Part shown: piece after piece, positions 43,680-56,215 of the stretch
How positions within the stretch are numbered: the first letter of the stretch is position 1
Layout: the number at the start of each line of letters is the position of its first letter
NCBI GenBank assembly: GCA_019054805.1
Contig: JAHQIY010000001.1
Coordinates: 5,470,501-5,534,500, forward strand
Direction: 5' to 3'
Length of the DNA: 64,000 nucleotides
Source: Brachionus manjavacas
Taxonomy: Eukaryota > Rotifera > Eurotatoria > Ploima > Brachionidae
Notes under the pieces: generated by a model
The model's input: only the letters and a program-made list of their open reading frames with translations
Told to the model about the DNA's origin: nothing
The model's database searches: none
Translations under genes and position numbers: made by a program

Positions 43680-45115
43680 AGTACCTTTACATGTAAAATT
43701 TTTACCAATTGGAAAAAAATTTAAGAGGTCAACCTTCAAAATCAAAACGTGTTTTATAACATCAGTCAAGTGAAAAATGTGAATACTTGCCAACTCCACT
43801 GATCCGAAAACCTTAAAACTGTTTCTCAAATTAGATTTGAATATAGAAGCAAAAGTACTTTTTGACCTATAAATTTTAAATACCCCAAAATTAATTTTTT
43901 TAGCCCCAATTTTATTAAAATTACACAAAATAATAAGAATAGAATAAAAAAAATGACACTTTTTTTCATATTGGCACCAAATCAATTAGAAAAATACTAA
44001 AAGTATTGATAATAAACTTTTTTTTTATTTTCACGGCACAAATTTTACCACAAAAAATTTTATTTTTTACCATATTTATTTGGACAAGCCTCCTTTTGCC
44101 ATTTTAGCTCCACATTTATTAATTCATTTTTTTTTGATCAAAAATTTAAATCGAAAAATAGTTACAATAAATTATAAATTTTTTATCGATTATATTTTGT
44201 AAATTTTTACATTGGAATGCGGTTAAAATTTTCAATTAAAAGTAATGAGAGCGTTTAGTTTTTATTTTTGTACTGTAATTATTGTACTAAGTTTTAACAT
44301 TGCAGAAAAAAAATATTTTCTACAATGTTTATTCTAGATTGTGTCAGTTTATTATAGACTGTAGATTTGTCGCTCATGTAGCATTCAAAGTGATTGATTA
44401 TCTCAGGAGAAATGTCCAATACTTTCCCACAATTAAAGTCTAAAATTGACATTTTTACCATTGCCGATTCTGAATTTTCAATTTTATTAAAAAAATCGAC
44501 AGAATGGTTCCCACAAATAAAGTGAACGATTAATGACTTATTTTATTTAATTTGAATTTAAAATTACTATAATATTTGATTTAGAAAATACATTCTTTAT
44601 AACGATGGCCAAAAATCTAAAAATTTTTTGTGCAGTATTATCATTTCTATTTTGTTTTTGCACAAGCCTGCTCAGAACCACGTGTTGATTCAATAGAGTA
44701 ATTGATTGATTATTTAAAATTAATTTGAGATGAAATAGATTTTCGAAAAAAATTATTTTAATTTTATTAATCTTTAATGAGCTTTCATGAAGTAAATAAT
44801 AATAATTATTAATTTGAATATTATTTGATGACCATGAAAAATTACATCGAAATTTTGAAAAAAAAACTTTTTAATAGATCATTCTTTTTCCTCTAATTTT
44901 AACTAAAAAAATAAAGCTTCCCTTGTCTAGTTAGAGTAGAACTAACCATTTCATTTTAACTAAGCGGTAACGCAACTTTCAATTAAATGCAAATATACAT
45001 GAATCTAAATTTAGATAATTTTGTTTTTTTAAACCTTTTCTTTTTTTTAAGTTTAGACCTTTGACATTCACTCCATCAATAATGTATTTATTAAATCAAA
45101 ATAAAATAAAATAAA
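43680..45115. other. AT-rich spacer, nothing recognised
   Basis: The 103-codon minus-strand frame at 43674-43985 begins in LINE-A debris and shows no known domain. Confidence 0.3.
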
Positions 45116-45117
45116 AT

Positions 45118-46565
45118 TTTCAGAAAGTCTTTATCTAATAGTCAGCTTCCAATACAATTCAGATCAGCAAATATTACTCCATTGTTTAAAAAAGGTGAAA
45201 AATCAACGGCCAGCAATTATCGTCCCGTGTCTTTAACTTCAATTCCGTGCAAAATAATGGAAAGCATAATAAGAACCAAAATGGAAGACTTTCTTTATAA
45301 GAACAATATTATATCTAAAGAACAACATGGATTTGTCAGGAAAAAGTCATGTACATCTAATCTTATGGAAACTCTAGATTTCATCTCAATGAGTCTAGAC
45401 AAAAGTATTCCTGTTGATGTAATTCTGCTAGATTTTGCGAAAGCATTTGATACTGTTCCGCACAGACGACTAATAGCTAAATTGAAAGCGTATGGCTTTG
45501 ATGGTCTGACACTAAAATGGATTGAAGCTTTTTTGAAAAAAAGAAGACAACGAGTTGTTCAAGGTGAAATTTTGTCGGATTGGGTTGAGATTTTTAGCGG
45601 TGTACCACAAGGATCAGTGATTGGTCCACTTTTGTTCGTTTTGTATATCAATGATCTACCAAAAGGAATAGAGAATATTGTCAAAATGTATGCAGATGAT
45701 ACAAAAATATTCTCGCAAACGGTATCAGAAATATGCGCAGTGAAACTTCAATCAGATTTAGATTTAATTTTCAAGTGGACTCAAGATTGGCTTCTTCTCT
45801 TCAACACATCAAAATGTGTGGTTATGCATTACGGTCATAAAAACAAAGAATTCACTTATTCTATTAATGGTAAACAGTTATCAACGTCTGAAACCGAAAG
45901 AGATCTTGGAGTTATCTTCAATACAAATCTCAAATGGAAAAACCAAGTGATAGAGGCTACAAACAAAGGAAATCAAATGTTGGGTCGCATCAGGAAATCA
46001 TTCGCTCGTTTTGATTGTAAGTTATTTAGATCATTGTATTTAACTCTTGTTCGTCCTCTTTTGGAATTTGCTGTGCCTGTATGGTCTCCATTTCTTAAGT
46101 CGGATTGTGAGAATCTTGAGAGGATTCAACGCAGAGCTACGAAATTTGTTTCTTCAATTAGAACCAAACCGTATGAAAGCAGATTGAAGGCTTTAAACAT
46201 TCCAAATCTGGTGGAAAGAAGAAAAAGAGGTGATCTAATTCAATTATACAAGTTCATGCATGGAATAGAATTGGTTGAGAAAAGCAACAATTTTAATGTC
46301 ACCAAAATCCAAGGAAGAGGTCACTGCTTCAAATATCACAAAGAAATTTCGAGGCTCCAATAATGAGATAACTTTTTTTTCAACAGAACCGCTAACATAT
46401 GGAACTCACTGCCAAATCAATTAGTTGAAGCCCCTAATGTTAACAGCTTTAAAGCAGGCATTGATTGCTGGATGAGCAGCAATCAATCACATCAGCTGTC
46501 ATAGTGTGCCTTATCAGCACACTCGCTGGCTAGCCAGTTACAGTTAAAACTACTACTACTAAAAT
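45118..46565 (+). mobile_element. LINE-B copy 1: reverse transcriptase, nearly intact, 5'-truncated
   Basis: Open frame 45182-46363. Motifs: NITPLFKKGEKSTASNYRPV, SKEQHGFVRKKSCTSNLMET, LLDFAKAFDTVPHRRLI, SGVPQGSVIGPLLFVLYIND, the intact catalytic KMYADDTKIF, ERDLGVIFNTNLKWKNQV, LVRPLLEFAVPVWSPFL, ERIQRRATKFV. At about 46350 a frameshift leads to NRTANIWNSLPNQLVEAP and NSFKAGIDCWM, the family C-terminus. After the coding part come a 7-bp hairpin (46503-46523), the palindrome CTGGCTAGCCAG (46526-46537) and CTA repeats (46549-46560). The upstream flank 45098-45118 is an AAATAAAAT run. Confidence 0.94.
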
Positions 46566-46569
46566 TATA

Positions 46570-47945
46570 CAAGTAAATTAAATAAAGATAAGTTTGAGTT
46601 TCCATTTAAAAAAAAGGAATTTTAATAACAATTTTTAGATAAAGAAGTTTATAGTAAAGTAGTTAAGTAGTTATTTAGGATATTTACAAATTATAAACAC
46701 TTTGGATAAAAATTAAATTAAAATAATAATTGGTCACTTCGGTACGGTGATATCATACCTTTATTTTTTTATTAATTATACGTTTAAAATTAAAAAAAAT
46801 TAATTAATTAATTAATTTGACTAATTTTAATCATAAATGAAGGTTATGTTACTCGGCTTGAAAATTTTTGGTCTGATGAAATTGTCATTTTTTTAAATGA
46901 TAAATTTATTAGTAAAAGATTGATTGAAGTTTTAATCTTGATTTATTCTAAAACATCTAAAATAAAATTAACTCAATAGATTTATTTTTGCCTCAAAGAA
47001 GAAAAAAAATATTAATTAATCAAATTAAAATTTATTAAATGATTTTGATTCCAAGAAGTATTAGATTTAATCAATAAAGAATGGAAATATCCCAAAAAAA
47101 GCTTTAAATTAAAACTTCAAATTAATAAGTCTTTGACCGTTTATTTAAGACTTGCGTCAAAATCTCCAAGAACTACAAAAAATGATTGAAAATTAAATAA
47201 TAATTTACCAGCTGATGTAAATAAAGAATGTTGTTATTTCGACACATAAATCAACTCAAAATAATCGAATGATAGTTTCTAGTAATATACAGGTCATGTA
47301 AACAAAATATATAATCAATTTTGGCTGTAAAGTAATTTCTACTTCAAAAAATAATAAAGAATATGCTTTAAACTCTAAACAATTAATTAAACCTTATTTT
47401 TTTTGTAAATGCATACACCAAATTAGTTAATTTTTAAATAAAAGAAAGAATATATATTGTTTTTTTTAATAAATACATAAATTTTGTCAGCGCCACATTT
47501 TTACAAAATGACTGAAGGCTAAATTTAAACGACACAGTAAAATTTTTTTCCCAAAAATTAAAAATGCGCAATTTATTTGTATTGCATATTTGCAATTATT
47601 TTAAAATGAAATATGAAAGCTTTAAAGTAAAAAGACTGTGTTAATATGAAATATTGAAGAATATTGGCCGAATTTTAACGAGCCCAAAAATGTTCAAGAA
47701 AAAACAATTTAATTTTTTAATGTATTAATTTAATTTTTATTCTTCCTGATTAATCCTATGTCGACGGAACGAATTAACGGAAGGTTAAACATATTTTGGT
47801 CCGGTCAAGAGTATTCATAATATGGAAATTGTTAGGAGAGAATGTTAAAATATGCTAAGCTCAAAGTATCACAAATATACTGTGAAAATCTCGATTGCAT
47901 AAAAGAAATATTCAAGTAGCTTAGACCTGTAATGAGAAGTGGATT
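46570..47945. other. AT-rich spacer between two convergent LINE-B copies
   Basis: No gene recognised; TTAA/ATTA repeats near 46797-46825. Confidence 0.35.
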
Positions 47946-47949
47946 TCTC

Positions 47950-49402
47950 AGTTAGTAGTAGTAGTAGTAGTAGTAATTTACTACGACCCTTACGGGTTAA
48001 GCTCTTAAGAGCCATGCCAGTAACTTAAGTCATAACTATACGTTGTTTTGTTAACCATTCATCCAATCTTGCTTTAAAACTGTTTATCGACGGTGCATCA
48101 ATAACGAACTGAGGCAAGGAATTCCATACATTTGCAACTCTATTTGTTAAGAAGAAGTATCGCTGCATACAATTTCTCACATACTCTTTGACTTTACACT
48201 TTGAATGACTTCTTAAGTTGTAGTTTCGACTTTTTGTCTTAAAAACATCATTACATAAGTTAGTTGACTCAAACCCATACGCTATCTTGAAAATTTGAAT
48301 AAGATCACCTCTAGTACGCCTAGTTTCTAGATTTGTAAGATTCAATAACTTGAGTCTTGTTTCGTAATCAAAACCCTTGTTAGAGGGAACAAGTATTGTT
48401 GCTCTCCATTGAACTTTCTCCAACTCAATTATATCTTTCTTTAAGTTAGAACACCATGAACTGACAGCGAACTCAAGATGTGGTCTTACAAGCGACGTAT
48501 ATATTAGCCTCAATGTTTCAATGTTTAACGTGGTAAAACTTTTAGCTAGCATACCTAATATACGGTTACCGCGGGCAGCGCTATGACTTACTTGATTAGC
48601 CCACTTTAAGTCATTTTGAACATAAATTCCTAGATCTTTTTCCAAAATAGATTTTGACATAAATTGTGTACCATATTTGTTAAAAATCGAGTAATCAAAA
48701 TTCGGATTATTGCGTCCAACGTGCATAACTTTACATTTTTCAATGTTTAAATCAATAGACCATGTAATTGACCAACTTGAAATAAAATCAATGTCTCTTT
48801 GGAGTGTTAAATTATCTTTAAGATCTCTAATAATCGACATGACTTTTGTGTCATCAGCATATTTTTCATTTTTGTTGATCAACTCGTATGACAGATCATT
48901 AATAAAAATCAAGAACAGTATCGGGCCAAAAACGGATCCTTGTGGAACTCCACTCGTTACCAAAAGCCATTCAGATACAGCATCCCCCATAACAACTCTT
49001 TGTTTCCTGTTTGACAAAAAATCAGCTATCCAATTTAAGATACTATTGAAGAAACCAAATGCTTTAAGTTTAAATAACAAGACCCTGTGTGAAACTCTAT
49101 CGAAAGCTTTCGAAAAATCCGTATAGACAATGTCAACAGGAGAACCATTGGAAAGGGCCAGAGTTAAATAGTCAATTGTTTCTAATAAATTAGATGTACA
49201 AGATTTAAGAGGCAAAAAACCATGTTGTGAACTTGAAAGTAAATTGTGCTTCATTAAATGTTCCAACATTTTATCCTTTATTAAACTTTCAAGTATTTTG
49301 CATAGAATACATGTAAGAGACACTGGTCGATAATTACTTGCGAGTAATTTATTGCCCTTTTTATAAAGAGGAATAACATTCGCTTGCTTCCATAACAACA
49401 GC
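47950..49402 (-). mobile_element. LINE-B copy 2: reverse transcriptase with uninterrupted frame, 5'-truncated
   Basis: The minus strand is open from about 49402 to a stop at 48025 (about 457 codons), ending in the natural C-terminus (NRVANVWNSLPQFVIDAPS, FKARLDEWLTKQRI). Motifs: NVIPLYKKGNKLLASNYRPV, HGFLPLKSCTSNLLETIDYL, YTDFSKAFDRVSHRVLL, SGVPQGSVFGPILFLIFIND, intact KYADDTKVM, EKDLGIYVQNDLKWANQV, LVRPHLEFAVSSW, EKVQWRATILV. The 3' end has hairpins GCTCT/AGAGC (48001-48012) and ACCC/GGGT (47986-47997), then (TAC)n at 47953-47976. The apparent start at 49398 is only the truncation edge. The youngest-looking element in the window. Confidence 0.95.
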
Positions 49403-49404
49403 AG

Positions 49405-52400
49405 TTATGCTAAGAAAATTTCCTTAAAAATCAAATCAAATTTTATTTTCGACAGCTGTTATATTAAAGAATTGAAATGCTAACTAAAGTCATTGTTTGC
49501 TACACTGGACTGAAGAAATTGTAAATTTGTGCAATTATTGACTGTATACGCAATTGGCTTATATTTCTTGTTTAATTATATCTTTAATAATAAGAATGGT
49601 CACCAGATTTATGAAATAAACCTAACCATAAATGAGTGTGGTATGAAATTTTATGATTTACGGAAGGGATGACTTGATGACTTCTATCACCACGAAGACC
49701 ATTTTGTTATTTTATACGCTGCGATTCAAAAGGGATGGTATTATATTCGTACGTAATTGCAAAACAAGTTAAAATGTTAGAGTCGAAAATTACAACGGGT
49801 GCCAAAAGATCCGAAGGTCACATTTGAAAAAGTGGCATGAGAATGACTGGATCCCTAAGTAAAATTAAAATAATAAGATATGGAAAAGAGGAACAATCCA
49901 AAGCTAAGAGACATTTGATTAGAAAAATTAATAATGAAAAAATATCAATTATAGAAATGGAATTACTTAGGCGAAATCTAATAATTTAATATAAATAAAT
50001 AACATCCCAAGTGAAGTCGAATTGTTCAAATTCAAGCATGGTTTGTCGATTAATGATTTAATCAAAATAAATAGCGAGACATCGACATTTAAAAATCGAA
50101 ATTTAGTTAATGAAAATAACGATTACTCCAATTATTATCAAGGATAATGAATCGGGTTAAGTCATTACATCGGTTAGGTAAACAACTCAATAAGAAATGT
50201 TATGCTAAAATCATGCTTACTTTTTTGTTGCATAATTGTCATCGTTAAATTTCTCGTTTGCATAAAATTCAATTGTTTTACACTGCTTAAAAAAGCAATC
50301 GAAGAATCGAGCTAAGTAAGAAAGATTACATCATTTTAGCCGGAATTGTTAATGAAGATACAGCTGAACAGGAAAATGGAAAAGAAACGAGAAAAACCCC
50401 AATCAAAGAAATAGTCTTTTAGAACAGTGATTTTTTGACAGAAGAAAATTGAGCGTTTATGCTTTTTTAATTAAAGTATGGAAATAATTAAGTACTATTC
50501 AATTGATTCAAAAATTTTTACCGTGGTGCCTAAGCTTTCAAAGTGTAACATTTAACTGGGTAAAAAAATGGCTTGTTGGGAAAATTTTAAAAAAAATTAT
50601 TCAAGAACTGTTATAAAGTTAACCTTAGCAGTAAGAAATGTTCCTGCAACTTTTTCACTAAATTAGGATATTGTGCACATTTATTGGCATTAAAAGAACG
50701 GTTAAAAAAAAGGACCAATTTGTCAATAAACCTAAAAGAGGTAGAGCAAAAAATGCGGAAAAATGGTCTTCTAGATCCTAATTTTTGTTATATCTTTTCT
50801 ATAAGCTTCGAAATTTACTTAATTATTATTAAATAAATATCATTAAATTAAAATTTAAATTTAAAATTTATTTTATTTAAATATTTTTGTGTTGAAAAAA
50901 ATTCTCTTTTAAAATATCTTATTTTCAAGCACAATTTTTTTGTGTTAAATGTTTTTTTTTAATAATTTTTTGTGCTTAGAAGAAATCGAATTGTGTTGAA
51001 TGTTTTTTTCATTGTGCTAATCAGAAATTGATTGTGCTGAAATAATATTCCCAAATTTAGTTACTGCTTTGGCATATTACACACAAACACATTTAGTTAG
51101 ACCACAGCAATTAGAGCTCGTACCTGTAAACGTTAAATAAACCAAAATTAATCGGAAGAAATACATTTTTTAGAAGCTTGATCTTTTACAGACTATAAGC
51201 TGGTTTCTATTTCTCTAGATCTTTTAAACCTCGAGAAAAACCTAGAATAAAATAATTTGGAGATAACAGAATTCCAAAATCTTATATTTAAAAGATATGA
51301 CTCGCATGGTTTGTGCATGCCATAATATTTTTTAATTTAAGGTGCTCCGTTTAATCCAGATGTACTTGGTGAATCACTTTTAATCCAAGTTATTCATGGT
51401 TTCTATTAATACACTAAATGTACTAAAAAGAATTAATGATAAGGCTGGATTTATAAAAAAAATTAATCGAATTCCAGTTTCTAAACAAAATGGATTAAAA
51501 GACTGTGTCCTGTTTGACTTAAATTTAAATTTTATTTGTGATTTTTTTATTAACATTTGGCATATTTCTTAACCAACAAAAAAATTTACCAATAGAAATA
51601 TTATCGCTATCTCTTTGTTAATTTTGTCATAAATGACTTTTTTTCTTTTGACAATTTGTACTAAATTTCTTTGTATTTTTTTACGACAATCTAAAAAAAA
51701 AAAGATTTACTATAATCTTAAACTTTGCCTAGTTCAAATAAATTAATCAGAGAGACAAATACCAGCAAAATTTTAAAAAGGAAACACAACTATTAATTTT
51801 GTATTAGATTTCTTAAAAAGAAAGTTAGGATTTAACTAAGATATATCCAAAATCTCTTAATAATATTGAAGCATGTTGAGAAGTCTAAATCATAAGGTTT
51901 TACTTTAATAGCGTTATTTTTAATGTCTTTTTTCATAATTTTTTTTTTTAATTTGTAATGTGACATGTCAAGATTTATTTAATTTTTTCCATTCATTTTA
52001 TTTTTTTGTACTGATTTTCACTAAACCTTAAAACTATAACTTCAAAGGCTTAATTAGGCCAGTGGATAAAATATACGCTATAAATTAAAGAAAAAATTGT
52101 TAATAAATAAATAAGAAATTATTAAAAATTAGTCAAGAAAATCTTAATTTTCTCGCAGGAATGAAATTAAATTGCTATTTACTATAAATTGTCTTAGTAA
52201 TTCGTATAAAAAAAATTTTTATTCTAAATGATGAAAATCACATTCAGTGGTGCTACAATAATTGTATCTTAAGTTAATTTACATAAAATTAAGTAAAATA
52301 AAGCCAAGTAAAATTCAATTCCTGAGAATTTTTTAAGTTTTTATTTAAATTGCTTCTTAGTTAAAAGAATAAATTAATGAAAAAAATAAAAATATTATCA

Positions 52401-52905
52401 AATATCTAATAATTCAAGGAGGAGTTTGGAAAAAAAAAAAAAAATTCTCTCAAATTTACAAAATATTCTGAACAATAGTTTTTACTACAGGCGATTTTGT
52501 TTTTACGTAATTTTAAGTAGATTCACTTTAATTTACCAGAATTTACGTTAATTTCGGTAAATTTATAAACACATAAAATGTTAAATCAAACGTTAAAAAA
52601 CATTCTTTCTCAAAAGTGAACATTAAAAGTGAACTTTCAGTTTTACAAAAATGAAATAACTTTTAAAAAACGTTGAAGGTTTTTAAAAAAATTATTTCTA
52701 TTTTAATCTTCTAGATGTAAATTCTTAATTTATTATCAAAAAATTAGCAACACATAAACTTAACAAAAATTTTATGTGTTGACCAACATTATTAAAAACA
52801 TTACATACTCTAAAATTAAAATTAATGAGCTAAAACAAAATCTTTAAGACTCTAAGTTTAGATATTTTTAAAGCTTATAAAAAATCAATCATTTAAATAA
52901 ACAAA
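49405..52905. other. AT-rich spacer, nothing recognised
   Basis: About 3.5 kb. Between 49680 and 50460 base composition is less AT-biased and short coding-like pieces occur, perhaps a decayed transposon, but no motif can be named. Confidence 0.3.
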
Positions 52906-52910
52906 ATTAA

Positions 52911-52951
52911 ATTATCTCTTTCAGTAAAAAATTATTACTGAAAGAGATAAT
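52911..52951. repeat. perfect 17-bp inverted repeat, 7-base loop
   Basis: ATTATCTCTTTCAGTAA (52911-52927) and its exact inverse (52935-52951). Confidence 0.8.
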
Positions 52952-53289
52952 TATTATAGGATTGAAACCATTGAAAACTTATGAAAAGTACAAAATCCAT
53001 ATTTTTTATAAGAATTTAAAATTTTTGTTTGAATATTGCTTTTTAATTCATATTTAAAAAAAGAGATTTTTAAAATTTCTATCAGTGCATTTTTAATTGA
53101 AAAAAAATTTAGCACTTAGTTTTAGTTTGTGAACTTTTTAAGAGCACTTCTCTGTAAAAACAAATTTTCAGTATATTTTATGGTCTCATTAAAGAGTCCA
53201 TCTATAATTTAAATTTTAGAAATCAATATTTTTAAGTCATTTTTTTGAGTGAGAGCTGAAAAAGCTAGAGGTTTTTGTTGAAATAGCAA

Positions 53290-54025
53290 GTTTTAATATT
53301 TGATAGTTCAGGAAAAAAGAAAAAACTGTAAGGTAGCAATTACACAATAGAGTTTGATATTGATTCAAAACTTTCTCTAAATTCTTCTACCAGTCTAACG
53401 ACCAATGGGACAGAATGACTCAATCCTACCCTGACATTTCTCTCACTCAACTCAAAAAGTCGGTTTGAAACTGTTAGTAGTTTAAGTTTATTGAAAGCCT
53501 CTTGGTGCACAATATTGGAGGGGGTATCATATTTCAGCTTCAAATTGATCGAACTGCTGATTTTTGAATAAGTTGTATTTTTTTGATGTTAGTTTCTGAG
53601 AAAGAATTTAAACAAGGAAATGCATAATCCAAGATTGATCCTATCAAAGATTTGAAACAATTACCTGATGTTTTTGGTTTTAGACCCCATTTTCTATTTA
53701 AGAGATATTTTATTATATTAAGCCTTGAATTACAGTGCTCTTTTAATTCATCTACCATTGGACAAAAGGTAAGTTTTGAGTCCAATATAATAACTAAGAA
53801 TTTAATTCAATTTGCTCATTATTTAAATTGTTACCATTAAATTAATCAAAAATCTGTACCTGTAACTAGTCATTGGGTCTGTAACTGTAAATAGTCATAT
53901 CATGATACTTTTTCAAAAATCATGTAACATGACTTTTGAAAAGCCATTTTTCGATTTCTTTTAGGTACTTATTAATCATGTTTGCTAGATTTCCTATCTT
54001 TTTGAAAATAAAAAAAGTAGCCAAA
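53290..54025 (-). mobile_element. LINE-A 3' copy without the MITE
   Basis: Carries the C-terminal block (VHQEAFNKLKLLTVSNRLFE, SVPLVVRLVEEFRESFE) at 53340-53543 and upstream SRLNIIKYLLNRKWGLKPK, SLIGSILDYAFPCLNSFSET at 53550-53760, in shifted frames. The stretch 53294-53674 is the near-identical partner of 27827-28205, here with an intact site where the other copy has its MITE. It ends abruptly at 54025 against the tail of the next LINE-A. Confidence 0.88.
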
Positions 54026-54039
54026 TCTGTTTGTATTAT

Positions 54040-56160
54040 TTATTTATTTTATTTATTTATTTGTTTTCTGTACCGAGCTAGGGCTCCTTCAGAATAAATT
54101 AAAAAAATCAAAATAAAAATAAAAAATAAAATTAAAGCTAATAAAATGAGATAAAAAAAAAATCAAAATAAAGTAAAAAAGCTAAAAAAAATTTAATGAA
54201 AGTTAAGAAGACATAGATTGTTAGAAGTGGTACATGTTTACATAGTTCAGGTTTCAGGAAAAAAGGAGGAAATAGTAAGGTAGCAATTACACAATGGAGT
54301 TGGGTATTCATTATATCTCGATTCGAAACCTTCTTTGTATTCCTCCAGCAGTCTTACAACCAATAGAATAGAATGACTCAGTCCTGTCCCATCATATCTC
54401 TCATTCAACTCAAAAAGCCGATTTGAGACTGTTAGTAATTTAAGTTTATTACAAGCTTCATGATGCACGATGTTGGAGGGAGTACATATTTTAACTTAAG
54501 GATAGATCTGGCTGCTATTTTCTGAATTGCTTGTAGTTTTTTGATATTATTTTCTGAAAATGAATTCAAGCAAGGAAAAGAATAGTCTAAAATTGATCCG
54601 ACTAAAGATTTATATGAATTTCCTAGTGTGTTTTGATTAAGACCCCATTTTTTTGTTTCAAATTATCTTACTAATATTTAGCCTTTTGTTGCAGCGTTCT
54701 TAATTTTGTCTACTTATATATTAAAATTTAATTTTGAATCAAATTTTATACCAAGAAACCTTGATTTCTTTTTGGCTCATTATTCTGTTTCCATAAATTT
54801 TTAAGTTTAGATTATCACTCTCTTTTTTGTACCTAGAGAAAACAACTGACACGACTTTTCGGGACCAATCAATTTTATAGAAATTTTTTTTATAGAATGA
54901 TTATGTAGAAAGAATAAGTTCAATTTCATAGAATGCACAATTTATTGAAATGATTTTATAGAATTCATTAAACAGAAAAAAAGTAAAGTGATAATCGTTA
55001 ACAAGTTAATTAATGAAAAGAATATTTCAATATAAGTATTCTATGAAAAAAATTTCTATTTGAGGTTTCGACATTATTTTTGTCTTCTTTCTATAAAAAA
55101 AATTTCTATAAAACAACATAATGCCGACTTTTCAACTGATATATTCATTTTCCACTTAATAAGCGATTGTTCTAGTTCGTTGGTGTATTTATTTATCTTA
55201 TTTTATAGTTTCCCATTTTTGTTATAAATGAAGAATGTAACTAGAAAAGCAAAGAAAAGTTAGTTAATTAGTAAGTTTGAGAATGTAACTCATCTGCGAA
55301 AAGCAGAGAGTATTCCTTATTTTTTTTGTTTCTTTTGGGTATGTCATTAATATATATACTAAATAAAAGAGGACTAATTACTGAGCCTTGAGAAACAACT
55401 GCAGTTATTTGATATTCGTCGCTCAAGTAGTCATTCACATTTACCTTAAATGTCCTACTATCTAAAAAGGATCTAATCCAGTTAGTCAAGTAATGAGGTG
55501 GATTCATTTTAATCAATTTAAAAAGTAGACCTTCATGCCAAACCCTATCAAAGGCTTTAGAAATATCAAAAAAAAGGCCACAAACTCTATTTTTTCTATT
55601 AAATGATTCCACAATTTTTTGAATTAAAAAGAATAGATTATCCGATGTTCGCCGGTGTTTCCTAAATCCAATTTGCTCCTAGATAAGGAGTTAATTGTGT
55701 TCCATAAAATTGCGTTCTTTATTCAGGATAATAATGTTCGGAGGGAGACTGGTTTTGTCGATTTTCTGAGAAAGATAAGGAATGCTTTTATGAGAAGCAG
55801 AAATGATTTTTCTGTCATTTTATCATTTAGTTGATCTATGGTGATGGTACTTTCACGAATATTAACAATTTGAGAATTTAAAATCTCACTAAATGATTAC
55901 CAGTTCGCTTTCTTTAAAGTTAAATTTTTTAGCTGTTGATTTATTTTCTAATTGATAGCCCATAGAAATTGATGCTTCGATTGAGAAATGGTCAGTAGTC
56001 ATGTCTTGACTATTTAAGACATTGTCATCAGTCGATAATTTTGTCAATTAATGAAGATTAAACTAGATAAATAAAGTTAAGGCTAAAAAAATTGTTTCAG
56101 CCACAAAATATCTTGTTTGCCAGGCTTTCCAATGAAAACGTGGATGTCCTTGTTGAAAAC
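54040..56160 (-). mobile_element. longest LINE-A copy: endonuclease end to 3' tail
   Basis: Minus strand. 3' tail with TTTATT repeats (54040-54062) and the terminal hairpin (54066-54094). C-terminal block 54247-54480 (NRLFELNERYDGTGLSHSIL, LLEEYKEGFESRYNEYPTPL). RT palm 55268-55612: FNRKNRVCGLFFDISKAFDR, NWIRSFLDSRTFKVNVN, SQGSVISPLLFSIYIND, then LLFADEL, so the second catalytic Asp of FADD is now Glu. Upstream, 55780-55880 reads STITIDQLNDKMTEKSFLLL (RT N-terminal), and 55880-56060 MTTDHFSIEASISMG and KKFNFKESELV, the endonuclease end. Several frame changes. The 5' edge meets the hAT-associated GC-rich block. Confidence 0.88.
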
Positions 56161-56164
56161 TCAA

Positions 56165-56215
56165 GAACCGACAGACCTTTCCAGGGCCGGCCAACTGACG
56201 GATCGACCGTGAAAT
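56165..56215. repeat. GC-rich inverted block, left of the hAT relic
   Basis: ACCGACAGACCTTTCCAGGG, then GGCCGGCCA and GACGGATCGACCGTG; the inverse of CCGGCCCTGGAAAGGTCGG recurs at 58034-58056. Very GC-rich for this genome. Confidence 0.65.

Noticed and set aside
43674-43985. 103-codon minus-strand frame
   Set aside because: Starts in old LINE-A debris and has no recognisable domain.
47953-47976. Independent trinucleotide microsatellite
   Set aside because: It is the 3' tail of LINE-B copy 2; the same CTA/TAC tail ends the other LINE-B copies.
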